From contig CM055754.1 of NCBI GenBank assembly GCA_029465975.1, forward strand, positions 6,149,604-6,213,603: a stretch of DNA of 64,000 nt, written 5' to 3'. This document shows, in pieces, positions 38,565-48,800 of the stretch (position 1 is its first letter; each line of letters begins with the position of its first letter). The position numbers and the translations under genes are program-made. Under the pieces are notes generated by a model. It was not told where the DNA came from and searched no databases. It saw only the letters and a program-made list of their open reading frames with translations. This DNA comes from Dallia pectoralis. Its lineage: Eukaryota; Chordata; Actinopteri; Esociformes; Umbridae.

Positions 38565-41500
38565 ATGATACATATACTGGCCAAATTATCTAACGAAGAA
38601 TGCCCAAAAGTAAGTTATGAACATCCACTATAGCTTCATGTACTTGTTAGTTCATTTACACGTGTATATATTTCTGTCATCATTGTCTTAGCTAGTCAAT
38701 AGGTTGTGTGTATCGTTTTTTCTATATATCATGCCATAGAGACAGTTGATTACTAGAAAGCCTGACAGCACACTATTAGTTAGTCCAAATACTGCGAAGT
38801 GTTGCCTCAAATATAGCGGTTTTTATAACGTTTTATACATCAGAATTTAACACTTCCCGTTACGTTTTGTCTGAGCCCGCGATCGCACTTACAAAAGTGC
38901 ACAACTCTAAAAGCACACAACAACATGATCATTAAATAATTTTAATGGTAGGTGTATTTGAGCTGTGAGTGACAGAATAACAACAAAAACGCATTTCCCA
39001 TAAGTTATACATTTATTTTCACTTTTTTGTAGCCTTGTCAATGACTACATTTCCCAGTCAATCTTATTTCATGTATGTTTTCATGGAAAACAAGGACATT
39101 TCTAAGTCACCCGAAACATTTGAGCATTAGTGTATGTACATTTGATATTTAAAGCATGTTACAAAAATGTATTTACAATCAAGCACCAACTAATAACTGA
39201 CCAGCAGAGGGAGTTTAATGCCTGGCTGTACATTTAAAGCATTCAAATACTCAAGCATGATAATATAAAACACTATAAATAAGACTGCTGTTTATCTTTT
39301 CCAAAAAGTAGCCAAAGTCAGGGTTTGCCCTTTGTAGGTACTTCAATTGATTTAGAAATGAATATCGTTTATGTGGAGACAATTCAATCTCTAAGTAGTA
39401 TAATTAATCTGACTTCATTTTCTTTTGTGAATGCATTTGGGTCATAACCATGTTTAAACAGTATGTAGCTAAATGGAGTGACTTACATCACAGTTAAACA
39501 ATTTAAATGATACTTATAGCGGTAATGGAGAGGATTAAATGAGCCTATTTAAGCGATTGATGACCTAACATTACGTTATGGTACACCATGGTACAGTTTG
39601 ACTCAAATTATCTTTTATAAATGTTTAAGCCTACTTTTACCAGAGACATTTATTACATCGGAAATATATTTCCAAACAATATCTGAAGTTTGAGGAATGC
39701 AGATGTCTGTTTTAAAAGTAACATTTATTCCAGTCAAGCAATTGCATTACATTTAATAAAAATGGATACCAGTAGATATACTTTTGTAATTCACTTAAAC
39801 AGTTTTACACATTAAGCCATCTGAAAAGTCTAGACATGGCTGTTAAACTAATACAATTATACAATCTAAAATACAATAATTTAGTCAATACAAGTTAAAT
39901 CAGATCTTCGCACTTTGTGCAATGTAAGGAATTTCAGATCCCGTGGGAACATCTTGGTGGCAGAAGTTTCGCCTGAATCCTGCAACATGAGGACCACATT
40001 GACTTGGTGTCTGGACAGCATGATTAATTGTGATAATACCATCACTCAAAGCTTGCCAGTCGCACGGCAGATTTCATAATGTGTCTTTTTTGCTCTCTTT
40101 AGATTCATTTACAGCAATGGTGTCCAACCGATTCCACAGAGGGCCTAGTGTTGCAGGTTTTGTTGTTTTCCTTTACATTTGTTCCCAGTTTTGACCTAAA
40201 TAACCAGGTCAGGGTAGAACCCAACAACTTAGTGACCTACTTAATCAATCAAGCACAAGATGAGAGCAAAAACCCGCAGACACTCAGCCCTCTATAGAAC
40301 CGGTTTGACAAAGCCACCTGCTCTCCTCTCTTAAAGCTGTTAGGGTATCTTGTGTAATAAGCTGTTTAATAAATATGTGTGAATGTGCTTCATATTTCCC
40401 ATGCATTGTCTGCAGAGTAAGATTATAGCACATTACATCTTAGCATGGACCACCATTGACAACATGAAGGATATACTGATAATGCTTCACCCTTTCTGTC
40501 CTCCCAGCTATTACACAGGGTGGTGGACGGGGTGTGTGGAAGGGAGCCCCCTCGGTTGGCAGACTACCGGGGCACGTGGAACCTCGTTGAGTGGTTGGAG
40601 CTCCTTGACTCCCTCTCCTCTCTGTTTCGACTTGCTGTGAGTAAGAAGATTCCAGACGGAGAGGTGAGGCAGTAATCCACGATTTTGGTTCAGTTTTTTG
40701 GTTTGTTGGTCCATGCGGGTTTGAATTTGAGTCAGTTCCAATGCACGGTTCACATTCATGAGGAAGTTGGGGTTAATTAAATAAACTTTGGGTGCAAATT
40801 GGTTTAGAGGTTTCCAGTGCGTTGCCTCTGGAAGGTTGGCGTTAGGCTGTTTTCTGATATGTAATGCTAGGTTTTATTGGTATTTAGCAAACACTTACAA
40901 TACCACTTTTTCGAATTTGTATTCGGCTAGGAATAGGTGGCTCAAATGTAATGCAATCACTCATGTATGCATTTTTCATTACGTGTGTGAGTACGCGTGG
41001 AGTCATTGACAACAGACTCATCTGTTACAGCTGGGAAACTGATTAACTGAATGTTTTATGTGAACGCTGAACTTCAGACAGACCTCAGACAGTTCATGTA
41101 TGAATCTAACTGTCACGAGTGGTGAGTTAGGGTACTGCACTGTCTGGTTTCGGGTGCCCACTTCCTGGTTTATGTTGGTTACAGCTGTTGGGGTTTTGCA
41201 ATCACTGGGCTATAAAGGGGATTGCTAGATGTCACTCTTTGCTCTTCATTGTTACATGTCACAGTATGATAGAGGTGAGTGTTTGTTTGTAAATAGGTTG
41301 TATTGGTTTTGGGAACTGTATATTTATAAGACGCTACATATGCGCACTTTCATTTCAGTTTAGCCATTTAGCCTTTTGTCGCCGTTTTCGGTTTGTTTTA
41401 TGTTTGAAGAAATAAACCTTGTCTTTAAACGGATCATCTACGACTCTGCACATGGCTTCCTACACTACACCTTACAGCGGTCGTGACAGAATGAAGAGCC

Positions 41501-44500
41501 ACCTAAGCCAGCGGAGCCAGACGGTGAGTGGATTCCACGGGGGGGCAAGCAATAGCGCCCCGTCGGATGAAACTCACCGTCGCCCCACGGAGCGGTGGGA
41601 ATGGAATCGGCCGGAGACACCACAGGAGCGGTGGCTACGTCTCCGGCCGTATGCTGAGTACGAACCATCAATGCAGCATTCAGGGTCTGTGAAAATGGGT
41701 CCGCGGGCCTTCTATGAAGGCAAGAGGACATCCCGGAGGCGCCCCAAAGTGATTTTTGGGGGGGAGCTAACGGGGTGTTCAAGGAGGTCCGCGGAGAGAA
41801 CACCCACGACCCTGGTGCTGCCACAGCAACCACCCACTGCTCCGGGGCTGCAGCCAGAGCCAGCAAGAGCTCTGGAGCTGAAGCCAAAACCCCAGCTCCA
41901 ACAGGGCTATGACCCTTTCCGGCCACCAACCTCCAGGGCCCAGAGACCACCTAAGGGCCTGGAGAGCCAGCCGTCCGAGGTGATTAGGAGATGGTGGGGG
42001 GTGTGGTTCACCCTACAGGACCAGCCTCTCCCACTCCAGCAAGAGTGCCCTGAGCGGTCCCTTCCACCACAGCAGGAGTTCCAAGATGAGCCCCTCCCAC
42101 CTTTGCTTGAGTGTACTGAGCGGCTCCTCCCTCCTCTGCGTGAGTGTCTAGATGAGCCCCTCCCACCTTTGCTTGAGTGTACTGAGCGGCTCCTCCCCCC
42201 TCTACGTGAGTGCCCGGACCAGCCCCTCCCACTGAAGCGTGAGTGTCCTGAGCGGCTCCTACCCCCTCTACGTGAGTGCCCGGACCAGCTCCTCCCACTC
42301 CAGTGTGAGTGCCCTGAGGGGCTCCTCCTTCCTCCGCCAGAGCTCCCAGAGCGTCCCTGCCTGCCAGAGCTCCCGGAGTGTCATCTCCTTCCTCCGCCAG
42401 AGCTCCCAGAGCGTCCCTGCCTGCCAGAGCTCCCGGAGTGTCATCTGCTTCCTCCGCCAGAGCTCCCAGAGCGTCCCTGCCTGCCAGAGCTCCCGGAGTG
42501 TCATCTCCTTCCTCCGCCAGAGCTCCCAGAGCGTCCCTGCCTGCCAGAGCTCCCGGAGTGTCATCTGCTTCCTCCGCCAGAGCTCCCAGAGCGTCCCTGC
42601 CTGCCAGAGCTCCCGGAGTGTCATCTCCTTCCTCCGCCAGAGCTCCCAGAGCGTCCCCGCCTGCCAGAGCTCCCGGAGTGTCATCTGCTTCCTCCGCCAG
42701 AGCTCCCAGAGCGTCCCTGCCTGCCAGAGCTCCCGGAGTGTCATCTCCTTCCTCCGCCAGAGCTCCCAGAGCGTCCCTGCCTGCCAGAGCTTCCGGAGTG
42801 TCATCTGCTTCCTCTGCCAGAGCTCCCGGAGCGTCCTTGCCTGCCAGAGCTCCCAGAGCGTCCTTGCCTGCCAGAGCTCCCAGAGCGTCCTTGCCTGCCA
42901 GAGCTCCCAGAGCGTCCTTGCCTGCCAGAGCTCCCAGAGCGTCCTTGCCTGCCAGAGCTCCCAGAGCGTCCTTGCCTGCCAGAGCTCCCAGAGCGTCCTT
43001 GCCTGCCAGAGCTCCCAGAGCGTCCTTGCCTGCCAGAGCTCCCAGAGCGTCCTTGCCTGCCAGAGCTCCCAGAGCTCCCCTGCCAGAGCTCCCAGAGCGT
43101 CCTTGCCTGCCAGAGCTCCCAGAGCGTCCTTGCCTGCCAGAGCTCCCAGAGCGTCCTTGCCTGCCAGAGCTCCCAGAGCGTCCTTGCCTGCCAGAGCTCC
43201 CAGAGCGTCCTTGCCTGCCAGAGCTCCCAGAGCGTCACCGCCCGACAGAGCTCCCAGAGCGTCACCGCCCGACAGAGCTCCCAGAGCGTCACCGCCCGAC
43301 AGAGCTCCCAGAGCGTCACCGCCCGACAGAGCTCCCAGAGCGTCACCGCCCGACAGAGCTCCCAGAGCGTCACCGCCCGCCAGAGCTCCCAGAGCGTCAC
43401 CGCCCGCCAGAGCTCCCAGACCGTCACCGCCCGCCAGAGCTCCCAGAGCGTCACCGCCCGCCAGAGCTCCCAGAGCGTCACCGCCCGCCAGAGCTCCCAG
43501 AGCGTCACCGCCCACGTCGATGGCCGCCGCCACGCCCACGTTGATGGCCGCCGCCACGCCCACGTTGATGGCCGCCGCCACGCCCACGTCGATGGCCGCC
43601 GCCACGCCCACGTCGATGGCCGCCGCCACGCCCACGTCGATGGCCGCCGCCACGCCCACGTCGATGGCCGCCGCCACGCCCACGTCGATGGCCGCCGCCA
43701 CGCCCACCACGATGGCCGCCGCCACGTCCACAAGATGGCGGAAGCCTTGCCGCACAAGACGGCGATCGGGCCACCAAGGCCCTTTAAGGGCTGGACCTGC
43801 TGTCTTGGACTAACCCTTTGGGTATGACAGTGGGTCCTTGCCTGTTGCTCCCTTGTTTTTTTTTGTATGTTGTTGATGTTGGTTGTTGTTGGCTATCTGG
43901 GAGCTAGCCTTAAGTGGGGGTACTGTCACGAGTGGTGAGTTAGGGTACTGCACTGTCTGGTTTCGGGTGCCCACTTCCTGGTTTATGTTGGTTACAGCTG
44001 TTGGGGTTTTGCAATCACTGGGCTATAAAGGGGATTGCTAGATGTCACTCTTTGCTCTTCATTGTTACATGTCACAGTATGATAGAGGTGAGTGTTTGTT
44101 TGTAAATAGGTTGTATTGGTTTTGGGAACTGTATATTTATAAGACGCTACATATGCGCACTTTCATTTCAGTTTAGCCATTTAGCCTTTTGTCGCCGTTT
44201 TCGGTTTGTTTTATGTTTGAAGAAATAAACCTTGTCTTTAAACGGATCATCTACGACTCTGCACATGGCTTCCTACACTACACCTTACAGCGGTCGTGAC
44301 ACTAACAACCCGCACAATAAATGTAATAAATGAATTCCTTCCAGTTGTTTTGAATTTAATCTGTGTAGTATATCTATAATATTTTACACACAGTATAAGT
44401 GATTACACGTTTTTTTCACCTGCCAACTGGTTGTGCTTTGGGTAGGTGCTGGCAATGTTGGCAGACGTGGGCAGTGGGTACGGGGAGACCGTGCTGACCG

Positions 44501-45861
44501 TCCTGAGGGCCAGACAAGAGGAGATCCGCCAGGCACTGGTGGAGAGGACAAATAATGTGTCCAGTTCCACACTCCAGGATTTTGACTGGCAGATAAAGGT
44601 ACATTTTTCTTAATTAACTAATAAACTGATTGATCAGGATTTCTTTACAGCCTTGTGGTTTTTGCTAGGTTGTATACAACTATTATATTATTATATACTA
44701 TTTTCATAAACTGTTTCATTAGATCCTTAGTGAACACAGAAATTCAGGACACATCCGAAAGACTGTACTCTTTACGGGGCAATGTCCCCTTTATTGGCCT
44801 GGGGCGTTGGGATTGGAATTCCATAGACCGCAACCCTAAATTGTGTTTCTCTTCTCCCCCCCACCCCACCAAGCTGGCTTTGTCTAGCGATAAAATCTCG
44901 TGTCTCCAGACCCCTTTAATCAACCTCAGTTTGGATGTGAAGGAGAACGGAGCCCTGAAGGCTGTGTCTTTCGAGATGAACAGTGAGGAATTACAAACAC
45001 TCATCAGCTCACTGGAGGCTGCCAATAAGGTACAACCTTCGGACACACACACACACACACACACACACGAATGCACACACACCATTAGGGTATTGACATT
45101 AGTTTGTCAATTGCAATTAAATGTGTGTTTCTGTCAGTATGTCATGTGTGCATATGAGTGTGTGTGAGCGCTGGTGTATGAGTGTGTGTGAGTGCTGGCA
45201 TATGAGTGTGTGTGAGTGCTGGCATATGAGTGTGTGTGAGTGCTGGCATATGAGTGTGTGTGAGTGCTGGTATATGAGTGTGTGTGAGTGCTGGCATATG
45301 AGTGTGTGTGAGTGCTGGCATATGAGTGTGTGTGAGTGCTGGCATATGAGTGTGTGTGAGTGCTGGCATATGAGTGTGTGTGAGTGCTGGCATATGAGTG
45401 TGTGTGAGTGCTGGCATATGAGTGTGTGTGAGTGCTGGCATATGAGTGTGTGTGAGTGCTGGCTTTTGAGTGTGTGTAAGTGCTGGCATATGAGTGTGTG
45501 TGAGCGCTGACTTATGAGTGTGTGTGTGTGTGTTTGTGTGTGAGTGCTTGCATGGGTGTATCCACTCTATTAAGTGTCAACAATCTGTCCAATTAGTTGT
45601 GTTACCGTTCGTCCACTTTGGCTAATCCTTCCACATACTATACAACACCCTCTCTCCGACCCTCAACATATTCAGATACCCATAATTCATTCCGTTTGTT
45701 ACAATAAATCGGTGGAAACCCTCAGTTGGTCTCTCTATGCTAAATCAGACTTTGTTCTACATCGGCTTTATATAAATCTCTTGTTCGTCAGACATTTACA
45801 CATGTATACAAACCTTGATAGTGTGCTTGTTTTCTTACAGGTCGTTCTACAGCTCAAGTGA
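38565..45861 (+). CDS. commd8: COMM domain-containing protein 8
   Basis: Five coding exons: 38565-38609, 40508-40663, 44446-44598, 44874-45029 and 45841-45861, 176 aa (human 183). COMMD proteins form the hetero-decameric ring of the Commander complex with CCDC22/CCDC93, which serves endosomal cargo recycling and NF-kB/cullin regulation. The N-terminal helical domain includes LLHRVVDGVCGR and a WLELLDSLSSLF segment. The C-terminal COMM domain starts at LQDFDWQIKLALSSDKI, continues with LDVKENG, and ends SLEAANKVVLQLK, nearly as in mammals. The N-terminal 15 residues are shorter than in human and poorly conserved. Intron 2 contains a complete sense-oriented LTR retrotransposon (41111-44301). 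Intron 4 contains a 24-bp minisatellite. The acceptor at 44873 follows a C-rich tract. Confidence 0.95.
40119..40311. mobile_element. hAT-type MITE, second copy
   Basis: The ends GGTGTCCAACCGATTCCA and GAACCGGTTTGACA are degraded inverted repeats of the same family as the copy at 14329-14530, in commd8 intron 1. Internal AATCAATCAAGCACAAG also matches. Confidence 0.65.
41111..41488 (+). repeat. 5' LTR
   Basis: It contains a TATA box (TATAAAGG, 41211-41218), a poly(A) signal AATAAA (41411-41416), and between them an intron-like pair: donor GAG|GTGAGT at 41275 and acceptor TTTCAG ending at 41358 (84 bp). The first ATG of the internal ORF (41452) lies inside the LTR, after the poly(A) signal. 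Confidence 0.93.
41452..43827 (+). CDS. Repeat-built ORF of the LTR element, function unknown
   Basis: A 791-codon ORF from the first ATG (MASYTTPYSGRDRMKSH). Residues 1 to about 185 are non-repetitive, polar and Arg/Pro-rich, with no domain I recognise. The rest is Pro/Leu/Glu-rich tandem repeats in five blocks. First come irregular P-L-P-P-L-x-E-C units to about 42330. Next are 60-bp units ELPERPCLPELPECHLLPPP (42331-42830), then 27-bp units ELPERPCLP (to about 43065). After a 4-bp deletion the same DNA is read as QSSQSVLAC/QSSQSVTAR (to about 43510). Last are 24-bp units HVDGRRHA (to about 43735), followed by a unique tail. It could be a degenerate gag replacement, a packaging filler, or not translated at all. 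Uninterrupted length alone is weak evidence because the repeat units lack stops in other frames as well. Confidence 0.5.
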   Translation: MASYTTPYSGRDRMKSHLSQRSQTVSGFHGGASNSAPSDETHRRPTERWEWNRPETPQERWLRLRPYAEYEPSMQHSGSVKMGPRAFYEGKRTSRRRPKVIFGGELTGCSRRSAERTPTTLVLPQQPPTAPGLQPEPARALELKPKPQLQQGYDPFRPPTSRAQRPPKGLESQPSEVIRRWWGVWFTLQDQPLPLQQECPERSLPPQQEFQDEPLPPLLECTERLLPPLRECLDEPLPPLLECTERLLPPLRECPDQPLPLKRECPERLLPPLRECPDQLLPLQCECPEGLLLPPPELPERPCLPELPECHLLPPPELPERPCLPELPECHLLPPPELPERPCLPELPECHLLPPPELPERPCLPELPECHLLPPPELPERPCLPELPECHLLPPPELPERPRLPELPECHLLPPPELPERPCLPELPECHLLPPPELPERPCLPELPECHLLPLPELPERPCLPELPERPCLPELPERPCLPELPERPCLPELPERPCLPELPERPCLPELPERPCLPELPERPCLPELPERPCLPELPELPCQSSQSVLACQSSQSVLACQSSQSVLACQSSQSVLACQSSQSVLACQSSQSVTARQSSQSVTARQSSQSVTARQSSQSVTARQSSQSVTARQSSQSVTARQSSQSVTARQSSQTVTARQSSQSVTARQSSQSVTARQSSQSVTAHVDGRRHAHVDGRRHAHVDGRRHAHVDGRRHAHVDGRRHAHVDGRRHAHVDGRRHAHVDGRRHAHHDGRRHVHKMAEALPHKTAIGPPRPFKGWTCCLGLTLWV
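42331..43735. repeat. Nested minisatellites inside the LTR element
   Basis: Block 1 is about eight 60-bp units, alternating strictly between CATCTCCTT and CATCTGCTT variants, which makes a 120-bp higher-order repeat. Block 2 is about 14 units of 27 bp (CCAGAGCTCCCAGAGCGTCC core), with one unit near 43066-43080 shortened by 4 bp. Block 3 is about 11 units of a 27-bp variant with CACCGCCCG. Block 4 is about nine 24-bp units (GATGGCCGCCGCCACGCCCA core). The 27-bp unit is visible inside the 60-bp unit, so block 2 probably budded from block 1. Confidence 0.93.
43924..44301 (+). repeat. 3' LTR
   Basis: Same 378 bp as the 5' LTR with no difference seen by eye. In this position its TATA box and the AATAAA are read in the sense direction of commd8, so it could promote or terminate transcripts inside commd8 intron 2. 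Confidence 0.93.
45150..45520. repeat. 24-bp GT-rich minisatellite in commd8 intron 4
   Basis: About 15 copies of GAGTGTGTGTGAGTGCTGGCATAT, with a few variant units (GGTGTATG, GGCTTTTG). Because the unit is a multiple of three it stays open on both strands and mimics ORFs of 115-129 codons. Confidence 0.95.
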
Positions 45862-45899
45862 TGGCAGCGAGACATCCCACCGTGCTGATTCATCTTTAG

Positions 45900-48800
45900 T
45901 TATTATTTGGTAAATGTGTCAATATAGCTGCTATGTGATTTCAGTTCTCCCTGGTAACAGAGGTCTACTCCAGTAACAAGTCTTAGCCTGACCCCTATGC
46001 AGTGTTTCCTTAAGGGATGCTCCATCACACACCCTCATGAATTTAAATACATCAAATTTTTATAAGCTAGGGATAGTGTGTGTGTGTGTGTGTTGCACAA
46101 TAATCCTTTTATTCAGTAGCTGTGAAATCCATGAGGGTTAGTGCACATTTTAGGGAGAAGGTAAGGAAATTGTGCAGTGGCTTGACACATTTCTGTGACG
46201 GAAGCAAGAAAATGTATTTTTTTTCACTTTAGTGTTGATTTCGTTGATGTATAATACATATTTACTTTTGACAGTTACTTGACCATTTCTAGAACGAAAT
46301 GCATTTCAGAGCGGGTAGGCTGTCACGTCATAAATATTCATGGGTGTTCAGTATCTATGGAAAATCACTAGAGCCTTTTGTCCTGACTTATCTCTGTTGG
46401 TTGGCGAGGTGGAAAGGTTGGCAAGATAATCTCCAGAGATGGGTGAGTCTGTCCAAACGTCTGACTGGTGCTGTATACCAGATAAAAGCACACCCCTCCT
46501 TGAACATGATATGTGACTTTCTGTCCTGGGATACATTACAGAGAAACAATATTATTGGATTTACAGTTGCCTCCAAAATGATTGTCACCCTAAAGAACAC
46601 GCTCTAGAAACAATGCATTAAATGTGCTTCAAGAAAAATAGAAAGTATTGTAACATCTTCTGATGGCCATCTAGCAAATCCTTTTAGAACTTCACACGGC
46701 TCTAGCACACCTGTTCGAAAGGGACATACAGATGGTGGAATGCTTATCCTTGACTTCAGCTTAGCATTTTATTATATAAACAACGTTATATATGAACAAA
46801 ATGTGCGTACTGTTTGTATGTTTACATGGATGTTTCCATGGACACGGTGTGCATTTAGTGTCGTATGTATCATTGTCCTACAGAAACAACACACACATTC
46901 ATGTCTTTACATGCTTGAAACAATGTCAACCTCTCGTGCAATTCTACTTTTTTGTTCATCGCGAAACATTCACGGAAGCAGAACCAGTCATTTATTGATG
47001 TCGCAACAGGTTTTTAGTGTTTGTGTTGGTTTTGAGGAAATCATGCCGAAAAGGAAAGGCAGAAATATGTGATCGCTAAGTTGCATTGGTTAAGTCGAGA
47101 GGTAAGTAGAATCAGGCGGGTGTATACTTTGGTACCAAATGAACCAATAAAAGGAGAAGTTCTTTAGGAAAGAGTTTGGATGGGACTCTGATCAATGCTG
47201 GTGACAAACTGGTTAGTTTGGTGTTACCCATACGTTTAGAAATGGACAGCATTTAATGTGACAACAATTCGGCCTAATAGTGGACGGCCCCTTCCACAAT
47301 ATTGCCTTCTATTGGAGATGTTTACTCCCAAGTTATTGCTGCTAATTGAGGCGTCATTTCCAGGACAGTGCCTGTAAGACTACGGGTAACAAATCTACCT
47401 CTCAAACTCTGTGACCTTGGTCGCGATGGGTTTCTGGGAGAGTTGCCAGAGTGCTAAACAGCGTACTCCACCCTCAGTCGCAAACCTATCCTATGCAGTG
47501 ATGGAGAGAAAAATCTTTATTTCCTTACTTCACATCAACGGCTAGACTCCTTCACATCTCTGGACTAATAGTATAGTGTGTGTGACCAAAGCGATTAGTG
47601 TAACGTCTTGATTGTTTATCAGGGTGGTTAACTTGAAGAATATGTGTAGGTAGAATTTATATTTTGCAGTAACACGTTTATGTCACAGTTTGTCACTGTG
47701 ACATCAGCTAAGTGGTGTGAATAGTACAGTCATTATCAAGGGGGATAAGCTGGTCACAGACTATTAAACACATGGAGTTGGCTACACTCATCAAATCCTA
47801 TTAACGAAGTAGTACTAACGAAATGACATATGTAATGTCACGTCTCTTTCCTCAGTTTTGTATGTTTTATCTTATACCTGATTTCTTAAAAACACGGTCA
47901 TTGAGCCTTGTAAAAATCTGTTTGATAAAGAATTTGAGATACGGTTAGTCAAACAGTAGTATTTTAAGTAAATTTGAGAAATACTAACACACGTTTGCAG
48001 TTGTTATTGTAAATGATCGTTATGCTCAGTCTTTAGTTGGGTTAGTGAGATCTCATCTATTTTATTGTAATTCTATTTTGATCAAAGTCCCACAGTTTCA
48101 GACAGTCATTGTATGATTGATTACGTGCTCTCTCTCACACACGTCCACACTAGTCTGCTCACACACGATTCCAGTTGCACATGCCTTCACATACTGCGTG
48201 TTTGCTGGCAAACACGCTAGCACACTCTCACACTCAGACAACCTCAACACATGAGAGTAACTATTGAGCGTGAGAGAGAAATAAGTACAGTAATTTTACA
48301 CATTTTGAGTTCAGTACACTTTATTTTCCCTTGTCCCTTTGAGGGAATTCCGTTGTTCCAGCTTCAAATTCACCATGGCCGTCCAAAGAAAGCATGTCCC
48401 ATCTGTAACGTGAGAGTCTTTGCTGAGTGGAAAGCCCATAGCTTAGAAATCCATTCCACCTGAAAACATCAACAGTGAAAGCAACAAAACCAAACTTGCA
48501 GGACATTTTCTGCATTGAATTTACAGATTGTCATCAGAAATGCTGGAATGTCTGTCTACATTCTACTTTGAATATGTATTTAGAGCTTCGGTATAGTCAG
48601 TCTCAGCGTTCTGGACCACAGTTACATTTCTTCATCCTCTCTAAAAAAGTGTATTTGTTTGAAATTCTACACGCTAGTCATAAGTTAGGTCAAACCCTGT
48701 GAAAATATTGAGATTTTTAAAAAAGGCACAATATTCAGCCATGAGGAGAGCACACTGCTACGTATTGTGTCCCGGAGAAGCCTATCTGGTTTTGCTGCAT

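Larger units (their letters stand above)
41106..44306 (+). mobile_element. Complete non-autonomous LTR retrotransposon with 5-bp target-site duplication
   Basis: Two 378-bp LTRs (41111-41488 and 43924-44301) bracket 2435 bp of internal DNA. The LTRs appear identical by eye, begin TGTCACGA and end TCGTGACA, and are flanked by CTAAC on both sides (41106-41110 and 44302-44306). A purine-rich tract, AAGTGGGGG, lies just before the 3' LTR. I see no protease, reverse transcriptase, RNase H or integrase, and no convincing primer-binding site. The interior is one long repeat-rich ORF. Mobility must have depended on proteins of another element, likely Ty3/gypsy-like given the 5-bp duplication. Identical LTRs imply a recent insertion. 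Confidence 0.93.

Noticed and set aside
42268..43757. Long minus-strand ORFs (up to 495 codons) opposite the LTR-element repeats
   Set aside because: They are a by-product of stop-free tandem units; they have no unique head and oppose the element's orientation.
41489..43923. Element interior as a retroviral gag-pol or env region
   Set aside because: No protease, reverse transcriptase, integrase or membrane-protein signature was seen in any frame.
45121..45510. ORFs of 115-129 codons rich in Cys/His over the 24-bp array
   Set aside because: Simple repeat inside a commd8 intron; open on both strands only because the period is a multiple of three.
48251..48463. Possible zinc-finger peptide (HHGRPKKACPICNVRVFAEWKAH)
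   Set aside because: Only one C-x2-C...H-like cluster, with no splice partners or second finger; too weak to call.
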